A stretch of DNA of 64,000 nt. Source: Streptomyces flavochromogenes (GTDB lineage: Bacteria > Actinomycetota > Actinomycetes > Streptomycetales > Streptomycetaceae). Numbering within the stretch: position 1 is the first letter of the stretch; each line of letters opens with the position of its first letter. The translations under genes and the position numbers were made by a program. A model generated the notes under the pieces. That model ran no database searches and was not told where the DNA came from. It was given only the letters and a program-made list of their open reading frames with translations. The DNA lies in the NCBI RefSeq assembly GCF_000717595.1, contig NZ_JNZO01000014.1, positions 301,650 through 365,649 on the forward strand. The letters run 5' to 3'. Of this stretch, positions 9,126 through 16,495 are shown one piece after another.

Positions 9126-9923
9126 ATGCACCGCATGCAGATCCTGGGGATCACCCCTGCCGAGGAGCAGACGTACCGCCACCTGTTGAGGCATCCCGGC
9201 AGCTGCGCCGCCGAGATCGTCGCCGCGCCGTGGCACCCGCCCGGGGCCGGTACGGCCGCCGTGGGGCGCCTGAAGGCTCTGGGCGCCGTGGTCGAGAGAG
9301 ACGGAGCGCTGTGGCCGGAGGAGCCGAAGGCGGTCGTGGGCCTACTGGCGGAGCGGCTGCTGGCCGAGCTGCACACCATCACCCGCAGCCTTTCGCAGGT
9401 CTACACGGTGGTGCGCTCCCTGGAGGACGAGGTGGCGGCCGCCGGCCGGCCCGAGGAGGGTGACCCGCCTCCGCCGGGCAGCCGACTGGTGGAGCGGATC
9501 ACCGATCCCGCCGCGTTGCGGGCGAGGGTGGAGGCCCTCGCCCTGAGTACCTGCTCCGAGGTGCTGGTGGGTGGGCTCCGCGAGGAGGTCGACGGCCGGG
9601 TCCTACGGCTGACCTTGCCGCTGGGCCTGCGGATGCTGCGTCGCGGCGTCACCGTGCGGCTCCTGGTGTGGCAGTCGATGCTCGTGGACCCGGTGGTCGT
9701 CGCCCACCTGCGCCTGCTGGCCGACGCGGGCGCCCGAGTGCGGGTGCTGCCTTCCTCGGACAGCCCGATGGCGGTGTGCGACGGCGGGACCGCGCTGGTG
9801 CCGGTCGAGCCTTCGGACATCGCCAAGGGCGCGTTCGTCACGGCCGAACCCGGCATGGTCAGCACGGTCGTCAACCACTTCGAGCGGCTGTGGGCGGACG
9901 CCCGGGACTTCGGGGACGGCTGA
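9126..9923 (+). CDS. TrmB/LuxR-like regulator lacking the C-terminal HTH
   Basis: 265-aa protein paralogous to the minus-strand LuxR-type regulator next to it. Both begin with a winged-helix-like segment (ITPAEEQTYRHLLRHPG here, LTAAEEELYRHLLRNPG there) and share a phospholipase-D-like/TrmB sensor middle ending GMVSTVVNHFERLWADARDF against GIVTTVVNNFERLWAGAEDF. This copy stops right after that motif, so the C-terminal LuxR helix-turn-helix is absent. It could be a sensor, a decoy partner that forms heterodimers, or a DNA binder through its N-terminal winged helix. ATG at 9126 chosen because the paralogous start aligns there. It is convergent with the full-length paralogue (45 bp apart). Confidence 0.75.
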   Translation: MHRMQILGITPAEEQTYRHLLRHPGSCAAEIVAAPWHPPGAGTAAVGRLKALGAVVERDGALWPEEPKAVVGLLAERLLAELHTITRSLSQVYTVVRSLEDEVAAAGRPEEGDPPPPGSRLVERITDPAALRARVEALALSTCSEVLVGGLREEVDGRVLRLTLPLGLRMLRRGVTVRLLVWQSMLVDPVVVAHLRLLADAGARVRVLPSSDSPMAVCDGGTALVPVEPSDIAKGAFVTAEPGMVSTVVNHFERLWADARDFGDG

Positions 9924-9968
9924 CGGCCGGGTCACGCCCGGCTGTCAGCCCCGCTGTCGGACCCGCTG

Positions 9969-10955
9969 TCAGACCCACCCTCGTTCTCGGGCCAGTAACG
10001 CCGCATGGGCGCGGTTCTCCGCACCGAGGAGCCGCATCAGCTCCGAGATGTGGCGTCGGTAGGTCCGCAGTGCGGTGCCCACCTGGCGTGCGCCGGTCTC
10101 GTCCTTGCCGACCGTGCACATCGCCCGCAGCACCTGTACTTGCAGAGGGGTCAGTTCGGGATCGCCCGACGAGTCGTCCCCCTGCCCGACCAGGTCGGTG
10201 AAGTCCTCGGCCCCCGCCCACAGACGCTCGAAGTTGTTGACGACGGTGGTGACGATCCCCTCCTCGCTCGAACAGAGGGCGCCCTTGGAGGTGTTCTTCG
10301 GGTCCACCGGCACCAGCGTGGTGTGGTGGTCGTACACGATCATCAGCTCGCTCAGGTCGTCGACCACCCGGATCCGGGCCCCGGCGGCGGTCAGTTCCTG
10401 CAGGTAGGCCCGTGTGATGTCGTCCGCCACCGCGGAGGCGCGGACCAGGTTGCGCAAGACGACGCCACGGCGCAGGCAGCGCAGGTCGAGCGGGCGGGAG
10501 TGCGTGATGTTCTCCGGGGTGAGCGCGTCGTAGGGCTCGGAGGCCAGGACCTCCGTACGGGCGAAGAACGCCAGTTCGTCCAGGCGCTCACGGATGGCCG
10601 ACAGACCCATCAGCCTCTCCACCGGCGCGTGTTCGGAGTTCGGGCCCTGGTCGCGCGCGTCACGCGTCAGGGAGTCCACGATGGGTTTGAGGTCGGACAG
10701 CGTGCGGATGGTGCTGTAGAACTCCTCCAGACGCTGCTGGGCCAGCCGGTTGACCACGAGGTCCGGCTTGTGCGGCCATGCCTTGCCGTCGTCCTCGCGG
10801 ATGACGTGCAGTTCCCGCAGCCGACGCACCGCGGCATTCAGAACGAAGGGTTCCTGCCGCAACAGGACGTGCACTTCTTCGAGTTCGACGCCGGGGTTGC
10901 GCAGCAGGTGCCGGTAGAGCTCCTCTTCCGCCGCAGTGAGACCAAGGACCGCCAT
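9969..10955 (-). CDS. LuxR-family transcriptional regulator (TrmB-like N-terminus)
   Basis: 328 aa from ATG 10955. N-terminal TrmB-type winged helix (LTAAEEELYRHLL), a sensor-like central domain (DLRCLRRGVVLRNLV, TLVPVDPKNTSKGAL) and a C-terminal LuxR helix-turn-helix starting LTPLQVQVLRAMCTVGKDE and ending TYRRHISELMRLLGAENRAHAAL. Other start candidates lie just upstream (GTG 10964, TTG slightly further). It is divergent from the SARP gene across a 360-bp spacer, and both sit at the edge of the lantibiotic cluster, so it is a candidate cluster regulator. The inducing ligand is unknown. Confidence 0.82.
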   Translation of the reverse strand: MAVLGLTAAEEELYRHLLRNPGVELEEVHVLLRQEPFVLNAAVRRLRELHVIREDDGKAWPHKPDLVVNRLAQQRLEEFYSTIRTLSDLKPIVDSLTRDARDQGPNSEHAPVERLMGLSAIRERLDELAFFARTEVLASEPYDALTPENITHSRPLDLRCLRRGVVLRNLVRASAVADDITRAYLQELTAAGARIRVVDDLSELMIVYDHHTTLVPVDPKNTSKGALCSSEEGIVTTVVNNFERLWAGAEDFTDLVGQGDDSSGDPELTPLQVQVLRAMCTVGKDETGARQVGTALRTYRRHISELMRLLGAENRAHAALLARERGWV

Positions 10956-11315
10956 GTGGTGCACGAGCAAGAGGCACTCCCGTGGGAGAGGACATCGGGA
11001 AGGATCCGGCCGGCGTGTGCTGCGGGAATTGTAGAAGGGCGGTGCCCGAAGGGTAAAGGTTTCCCCACGAGCCCCTGGTGACTCAGCAGTAGGATCTTCG
11101 GCGCCGGAGCGATCAGGCCGGATCCTGCACCGGGTTGGCCGTATCTGGCCAAGAGGCCTTGTTCCTCCCCGCCTTGGGCGCTGCCATATTCGGTCGGGAG
11201 GGAGGTGTGGTGCTGACCACACGACGCGAGGGGGACACGCTGCCGCCGACGGCGGCCCCTGCGGCCCGGGGCCGGTACCTGCCTCAGCACTTCACACGAG
11301 AGGTGGCAGAGCCAG
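10956..11315. promoter_or_regulatory. Divergent regulatory region between LuxR-type and SARP genes
   Basis: 360 bp separating two oppositely transcribed regulators. It must hold both promoters. I could not pick out confident -10/-35 boxes or SARP heptamer repeats by eye; no gene is seen in it. Confidence 0.45.
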
Positions 11316-12101
11316 ATGCTTTTCCGACTGCTGGGGCCTGTGAGGATCGCGGGCGGTGCCGAGACGCAGTCGGCAGCCCGCCGCGCGCTGCTCACCGCGC
11401 TGCTCCTGCGCCGGGGACAGTTCGTCGGCATGGGCGAGCTGACCGAGCTGTTGTGGGACGACCCGCCGAGCTCGGCGGTGGCCAACATCAGGAGCCACCT
11501 CACCGGGCTCCGCCGCGGCCTGGACTCCGCGAAGCCGGGACTGAGCAAACGGCTGACCACCAGCCGCGGCGCGGAGACCGGATACGCCCTCAGCGTCGAC
11601 GCGGACGAACTCGATCTGTCCTGCTTCCTGAAGCTCGCCCGGCAGGGCAGGGAACTGCTCGCCGCGGGCGACCACCGGGCCGCGGTGGGCCACCTGGACG
11701 AGGCCCTCGCCCTCTGGCGCGGCCCGTTCGGCCAACGGCTCCCGGCCACCCGGTGGTTCCACGCGCACACCGTGGGCCTCAGCAACACTCGCTTCGAGGC
11801 CTGCCAGGACTTCTTCACCGCGTGCCTGCTGACGCATCGGACCGAGATGTTGTCGTACCGCATCGAGACCGTGCTGGCCGAGGCCCCCTACCGGCAGCGG
11901 CTGTGGCAGTTACTCGCCGCCACCTACTGCGCGCAGGGCGACGTGGCCGGCGCGCTGGGCGTGATCGAGCGATGTCGGACCGTCTTCGCCGACGAACTGG
12001 GCCTGGACGTCCCTCCCGGCGTCGAAGCCATCCGGGCCGCCGCGCTCACCTGGGACACGGAGCGGGCGCACCGTCTGGTGGCCGAGATGGCACGCCAGTG
12101 A
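11316..12101 (+). CDS. SARP-family transcriptional activator (BTAD)
   Basis: 261-aa Streptomyces antibiotic regulatory protein of the small AfsR/DnrI/RedD type. Residues 1-95 form an OmpR-like winged helix (MLFRLLGPVRIAGG, then RRALLTALLLRRGQFVGMGEL and ELLWDDPPSSA) and residues about 100-250 the bacterial transcriptional activation domain (LDEALALWRG, APYRQRLWQLLAATY, ERCRTVFADELGLDVPPG). No NB-ARC/ATPase extension. ATG preceded by GAGAGG. SARPs usually activate the adjacent secondary-metabolite cluster, so this is a good candidate activator of the lantibiotic genes beginning 0.6 kb away on the other strand. Confidence 0.88.
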   Translation: MLFRLLGPVRIAGGAETQSAARRALLTALLLRRGQFVGMGELTELLWDDPPSSAVANIRSHLTGLRRGLDSAKPGLSKRLTTSRGAETGYALSVDADELDLSCFLKLARQGRELLAAGDHRAAVGHLDEALALWRGPFGQRLPATRWFHAHTVGLSNTRFEACQDFFTACLLTHRTEMLSYRIETVLAEAPYRQRLWQLLAATYCAQGDVAGALGVIERCRTVFADELGLDVPPGVEAIRAAALTWDTERAHRLVAEMARQ

Positions 12102-12643
12102 CGGCGGGCACCCGGTCGGCCGGGGCTCGGGTCCGCCGGCGACTCCGGTCGCTCGCGGTGGGGGAACTGGTCAACGTCCCCTTGCAGACGGCCATCTGGT
12201 TCGGCGTGGTCGGCGTGCCGACGACGGCCGCCAACCTCCTCGGATTCGCACTGGTCGTGCTGCTCCTCCTGGAGGGCGCCGCGTACTGGACGGTCAAGCT
12301 CCGTGCCCTGTCCGCCGACACCGGCGCACCGCTGCCCGGAGCGGCCGTGTTCTCCGCCGCTCGGGTGGTCAACCTGGTGCTGCTCGGGCTCGGCGTGCCG
12401 CTCACCGTTCTCGCGGTGGTCGACGCCCCCGGGACCGGAAGCATCCCCGGCCTGCTCTTCACGCTCTTCGCCGTCACGGAGCACGTCAACTATTTCCACA
12501 CCCAGCTGATGTACGACACTCCCGAGGACCGGCGCAGCCGCCGCAGGAACGGGCGACGCCGGGCCCATCTGGCCCGTGACCTGGAGCGGGCTCGGAAGCT
12601 CGGGACCGGGCGGCCTCCCGCCGATGAGGTCGGTCGCTGCTGA
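12098..12643 (+). CDS. Small integral membrane protein, unknown function
   Basis: 181 aa. The GTG start overlaps the SARP stop by 4 bp (GTGA), so the two are translationally coupled. Four likely membrane segments: near residues 20-40 (LQTAIWFGVVGVPTTAAN), 43-62 (LGFALVVLLLLEGAAYW), 80-105 (VVNLVLLGLGVPLTVLAVV) and 115-135 (IPGLLFTLFAVTEHVNYF), followed by a basic C-terminal tail (DRRSRRRNGRRRAH). No family recognised. Coupling to the cluster-edge SARP hints at a role in signalling, export or self-protection, but nothing in the sequence proves it. Confidence 0.65.
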   Translation: MTAGTRSAGARVRRRLRSLAVGELVNVPLQTAIWFGVVGVPTTAANLLGFALVVLLLLEGAAYWTVKLRALSADTGAPLPGAAVFSAARVVNLVLLGLGVPLTVLAVVDAPGTGSIPGLLFTLFAVTEHVNYFHTQLMYDTPEDRRSRRRNGRRRAHLARDLERARKLGTGRPPADEVGRC

Positions 12644-12650
12644 CGTCCCG

Positions 12651-12685
12651 GGCCGCACCGTGACCGGCCCGGTCACGGTGCGGCC
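12651..12685. terminator. Bidirectional hairpin terminator
   Basis: Near-perfect inverted repeat: left arm 12651-12667 (GGCCGCACCGTGACCGG), one central base, right arm 12669-12685, a 17-bp stem. It sits between the convergent membrane-protein gene and the LLM oxidoreductase, overlaps the stop of the latter, and can terminate both strands. No U-tract, as usual for Streptomyces. Confidence 0.8.
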
Positions 12686-13629
12686 TTCAGGATCTCGAAG
12701 AGGTCGGACGCGGCGGCCCGTGGTCCGTGCACCGCGCCGACCCCGGTGACGTTGAGGACCACCTCGTCCACGCCGAGCGCCCGGTAGGCGTCCAGCCGCT
12801 GGTGGATCTCCTCGGCCGTCCCGTAGAGGAAGATCCCGTGGTCCACCAGGGCCCGGACGTCGTCGGGCCCGCCGTCACCGGTGACCCGGATCCCGGCCCG
12901 CCGCAGGACGGCCTGGTAGTGGGGGAACTGGATGTGCCCCCCGCATGTCGCCCGCAGCAGTTTCGCCATGTCCCGGTCGGGGCCGGCCAGTGCCACCGGA
13001 ACATAGGCGGTGACCTTGACCGGCTGCTCCGGACGCCGCTCCTTCGCGCTCCGCAGAGCCGGGATCAGGAACTCCTCGAGGTACGCGGCCGAGGCCATCC
13101 AGGTGATGGCCACATCGGCGAGTTCCCCCGCGAGTTCGGCCATCCGCTCCCGCAGGACGCCGAGGCCCAGCGACACCTCCGGTTTGTGGAACGGCATGAG
13201 CTGCGCCTTGGCGGAGAAGATCTCCCCCTCGCGGTCGCTGATCCCGCCGTCCAGCAGGTCCCGGACGATGGTGACGTACTCCCGGCAGGCGGTGAGCTGA
13301 CTGGGGTAGGGCCGGCCCATGGCGCAGGTCTGCGCGGCGAGGGAGCCCGGACCGTAGCCGGCCACCACCTCGTGCCCGGTGGCCAGCGCCGTGGACCGGG
13401 CCTCGATCGCCGCGTTGTACGGCGAGCGGTAGGGCATCAGCGACACCCCGAACCCGGCGGGCACCCTGATTCCGGAGCCGGCCAGCCAGCCCACGATCTG
13501 ATGGCTGTCCAGAACGAGACCCTGGCCCTGCCACAGCCGGGCCGCGCCACCCCATTTGACGAGATTGGCGAAGGGGATCACCTGCTCGGGGCGGGTGGCA
13601 TTGACGGGGAGGAGGATCGAGTGCCGCAT
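12673..13629 (-). CDS. LLM-class (F420-type) oxidoreductase; candidate LanJ-type Dha reductase
   Basis: 318-aa TIM-barrel protein of the luciferase-like monooxygenase family, whose actinobacterial members mostly use coenzyme F420. Seen: N-terminal barrel strand MRHSILLPVN, a family-typical segment VAGYGPGSLAAQTCAMGRP near 95-110, PEVSLGLGV near 165, and a C-terminal GTAEEIHQRLDAYRALGVDEVVLN. ATG 13629 was chosen because homology begins there. It is the last gene of the lantibiotic run, 46 bp after the LanM. F420H2-dependent reductases of this superfamily (LanJC, e.g. LxmJ of lexapeptide) turn dehydroalanine into D-Ala in lanthipeptides; that role fits here but is inferred from context. Confidence 0.82.
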   Translation of the reverse strand: MRHSILLPVNATRPEQVIPFANLVKWGGAARLWQGQGLVLDSHQIVGWLAGSGIRVPAGFGVSLMPYRSPYNAAIEARSTALATGHEVVAGYGPGSLAAQTCAMGRPYPSQLTACREYVTIVRDLLDGGISDREGEIFSAKAQLMPFHKPEVSLGLGVLRERMAELAGELADVAITWMASAAYLEEFLIPALRSAKERRPEQPVKVTAYVPVALAGPDRDMAKLLRATCGGHIQFPHYQAVLRRAGIRVTGDGGPDDVRALVDHGIFLYGTAEEIHQRLDAYRALGVDEVVLNVTGVGAVHGPRAAASDLFEILKAAP

Positions 13630-13675
13630 CCCGGCAGCCCTTTCGACGAGTGGTGGAGCGGATGACAGGGGGCGG

Positions 13676-16495
13676 TCAGCTCGGGGAAGGCGCGGACAGT
13701 TCCAGCGGGAGGCGCACACCGGCCGGGTCCGCGCCGCCGAGCAGGGCGCCGAGCATCAGGTCGGTGTCGCCCACGCCGGACCAGCCGAGCATGTAGCCGA
13801 TCAGTGAGGTCCGGCCGGCCGCGCCCGTGAAGTAGCCGTCCTCGCGGATCCGGCCGAGGACCTCGGTCTGATGGGCGGAGGCCCGCTCGAACAGGTCCGC
13901 GCGTCCCAGGGTGCGGCCCGCGCCGATCAGGCACTGGACGACGCCGCTGCTGCCGTGGCAGACGGAGAGGTCCACCGCGCGGCCGGGCGCCAGGGCGGTG
14001 GCCCGCCCGACCAGATCGGCCAGCCGGGACTCGGTCAGCCAGTCCTCCCGGCCCGCCGCTGCGAGGATCTCCGAGCCGGCCAGCAGGAGGCCGGCAGCGC
14101 CCTTGCACCAGCCGTGCTCCGCCGGGACGCCGTCCCGCTCCCATCGGCCGATCAGCCAGTCCGCCGCCTCCTTGGCGGTGCGCTCCAGACCCAGAACGGA
14201 TCCGGTCCGGGCGGCCGCCCAGCGCAGTCCCAGTTCCCCGTGGGCCAGGTCCGACCAGTGGGTGTCCCGCTCCCTGCCCAGGTGGGACAGGGTCAGGTCG
14301 GTGAGCCGCTCGACCGTCGTGGCGTCGGCGGGGAAGGAGGATCCGTCGCGGCGGAGACGGTCGAGCAGGACCATCAGCAGCCCGGCCGGGCCGTTGGAGA
14401 GGTCGGTCTCCAGCACGCCTTCCGCCGCACGGTCCTGGAGAGCCTGGAGCAGCCCGGCCAGCCGGGCGGACGCGGTCTCCGGGTCCTCGGGGCGGACCAG
14501 CAGCAGCGAGGCGGCCCCCGTGAACACCGACTCGGGGCGCTGCAGCAGCGCCTCGCCGTACTCGGCGAGCAGGGAGGTGAGCCCCCGGTCGGCACTGGCG
14601 GCGGGACCGGCCAGGCTCTCGTCACGGGCGGCGGCGCGGTTGAGGAAGGAGACCACGCCGGCCGAGTCGTGGAAGGAGACGAAGTTGCCCGGGGTGATGG
14701 TGGAGGCGTCGCGGTCCGGGCCGATGCCACCGACCCATCCGCACTCCTCCTGCCCGCCGGGAGCGGTGACCGGCACCCGCACCTCGGCGATCCGGCCGGC
14801 GATCGCCCGCCACCAGGCGCCGGGGCGGGCCCCGGCCAGCAGGTGCCCCCCGAAGACCCCGGAGGCCGAGAGCCCGCCGGGCGTGTCCTCGCCGCACAGC
14901 TCGCCGAAGCACTCCTCCAGCAGGAAGTGGTGGTAGGCGTCGGTGCGGGCCGCGTTGTGGGCGACGCCGCGCCGGGCGAAGTCCAGGGCGGTCGCCGAAT
15001 ACACCCCGGGTGTCGACCCGTCGACCGTGCCGAGCGCGTCGGAGTCGCCCCGGGTGACGAAGTACGGCACGTTGCCGCCGTGCAGCGAGGCGCGCTCCGC
15101 GTCCGCCGCGAAGCGCTCCGCCTCCGGGGACAGGTAGTCCTGGTGCATCTTCAGGAGTCCGAACAGCCGCTCGGCCTCCTCGGGGTCCACCAGGTACCTC
15201 GGGTGGGTGGAGGCGTCGATGAAGCGACCGTAGATCATGGTGGAGCGCAGCAGCAGCCGCACCGGCACCCCGGGGTGGGCCTCCAGGACGCGGGTGACGG
15301 CGCCGGCACGCAGGGCCGTCAGGGCCGCGCGGCAGCCGGCCAGGATGGCGTCGAACCACTCGGTGGCGATCAGGTGCGTCTCGCCCAGCCGGGGCACGTT
15401 GTCGCCCTGCCGGTAGTTGAAGGGCTCCCGTGACACCGCGATGGCGTCCGTTCCCGGGTCGCGGATCACGGCGCTGGTCATGGACGACGGCTGGTCGCCC
15501 GCCACCCCGACGCCCGCCATGATGAAGTCGACCGGCGAGGTCGGGTTCACCATCGGCACCAGCATCGTGGAGGCGACGGACAGCTTGGTGTGGTTCATCA
15601 GCGCGTCGGGGAGCGACTCGTCTCCCACCCCGGCGTCCGGCCGGAGCATGGTCTCGGTGTCGATGACGCACGGGTACTCGCCGCAGGCCAGCAGGTTCTC
15701 GTCGTGCAGGTCGGTGGCACCGATGGAGCCGAACAGCACCGCCAGCGCGCCGATCCGGTAGAAGTAGCGGCCGGGCTGGTCCGCCTCCTCCATGGGGGTC
15801 GGCACGGTGAACTCCTGCCAGCCGTGCGTGCCCACGGTGAGTGACCGGGGGACGCAGCGGGACAGCGGGTGCTCCAGGTGCGGGTCGACCGCCCGGTACA
15901 GGTCGCGGACGAAGTCGTCCGCGGTGAGCGGCCGCGGCTTGAACACCAGCCGGGTTCCGTTGGCCAGGTGCAGGATGTGGACCTGGCGGTTGTCGTTGTG
16001 CAGGTCGGAGCCGCTGGGCGAGATCGCGGACAGCAGGCGGCCTTCGTCGTCCGGCTCGCCGAGCAGTCCGGCCTCCGCAAGCAGCGGGCGGTCGTCGGCG
16101 AAGGCGGTGAGGAACTCACTGTAGGCGTCCAGGGAGTGCGACAGCATCGTGGCCAGCCGCCCCCGGAGCACCGGGTACTTCTCCAGCAGGGAGTCCGGGA
16201 AGCCGGGCTCCTCCAGACGGGCCGTGAAGCGGCGCAGAGCGGTGCCGGCCCCGGATTCCATCGGCAGGCCGAGGTGCTCCCGGAAGGTGTGGAACTCGCC
16301 GATGAGCATCCGGTAGGACTGGGTCTCCACCGTTTTCAGCATGGCCTCGTGGGCCTGGTCCAGCACGCTGTCGCGCCGGTCCGGGGCGGCAGCCCGCAGC
16401 AACGGCTCGCGCAGCTCCTGCTCCACCGCGGACCGGGGGACCACATGGGAGTAGAAGGGAAGGAAGGCCTCGATGGCCACCGTGCTCTCGCTCAT
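13676..16495 (-). CDS. lanM: Class II lanthipeptide synthetase LanM (beta unit)
   Basis: 939-aa bifunctional lanthipeptide synthetase. The N-terminal dehydratase/kinase-like domain phosphorylates and eliminates Ser/Thr of the precursor: RLVFKPRPL near residue 185, DLHDENLL near 263 and VIDTETML near 278 are its catalytic and nucleotide-binding signatures. The C-terminal LanC-like cyclase forms the thioether rings, with Zn ligands in WCKGAAG (about 794) and VCHGSSG (about 843). Length is normal for LanM. Its ATG overlaps the upstream transporter stop by 4 bp, so they are co-translated. Proximity suggests it modifies the beta peptide LanA2, but cross-use with LanA1 cannot be excluded. Confidence 0.95.
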   Translation of the reverse strand: MSESTVAIEAFLPFYSHVVPRSAVEQELREPLLRAAAPDRRDSVLDQAHEAMLKTVETQSYRMLIGEFHTFREHLGLPMESGAGTALRRFTARLEEPGFPDSLLEKYPVLRGRLATMLSHSLDAYSEFLTAFADDRPLLAEAGLLGEPDDEGRLLSAISPSGSDLHNDNRQVHILHLANGTRLVFKPRPLTADDFVRDLYRAVDPHLEHPLSRCVPRSLTVGTHGWQEFTVPTPMEEADQPGRYFYRIGALAVLFGSIGATDLHDENLLACGEYPCVIDTETMLRPDAGVGDESLPDALMNHTKLSVASTMLVPMVNPTSPVDFIMAGVGVAGDQPSSMTSAVIRDPGTDAIAVSREPFNYRQGDNVPRLGETHLIATEWFDAILAGCRAALTALRAGAVTRVLEAHPGVPVRLLLRSTMIYGRFIDASTHPRYLVDPEEAERLFGLLKMHQDYLSPEAERFAADAERASLHGGNVPYFVTRGDSDALGTVDGSTPGVYSATALDFARRGVAHNAARTDAYHHFLLEECFGELCGEDTPGGLSASGVFGGHLLAGARPGAWWRAIAGRIAEVRVPVTAPGGQEECGWVGGIGPDRDASTITPGNFVSFHDSAGVVSFLNRAAARDESLAGPAASADRGLTSLLAEYGEALLQRPESVFTGAASLLLVRPEDPETASARLAGLLQALQDRAAEGVLETDLSNGPAGLLMVLLDRLRRDGSSFPADATTVERLTDLTLSHLGRERDTHWSDLAHGELGLRWAAARTGSVLGLERTAKEAADWLIGRWERDGVPAEHGWCKGAAGLLLAGSEILAAAGREDWLTESRLADLVGRATALAPGRAVDLSVCHGSSGVVQCLIGAGRTLGRADLFERASAHQTEVLGRIREDGYFTGAAGRTSLIGYMLGWSGVGDTDLMLGALLGGADPAGVRLPLELSAPSPS

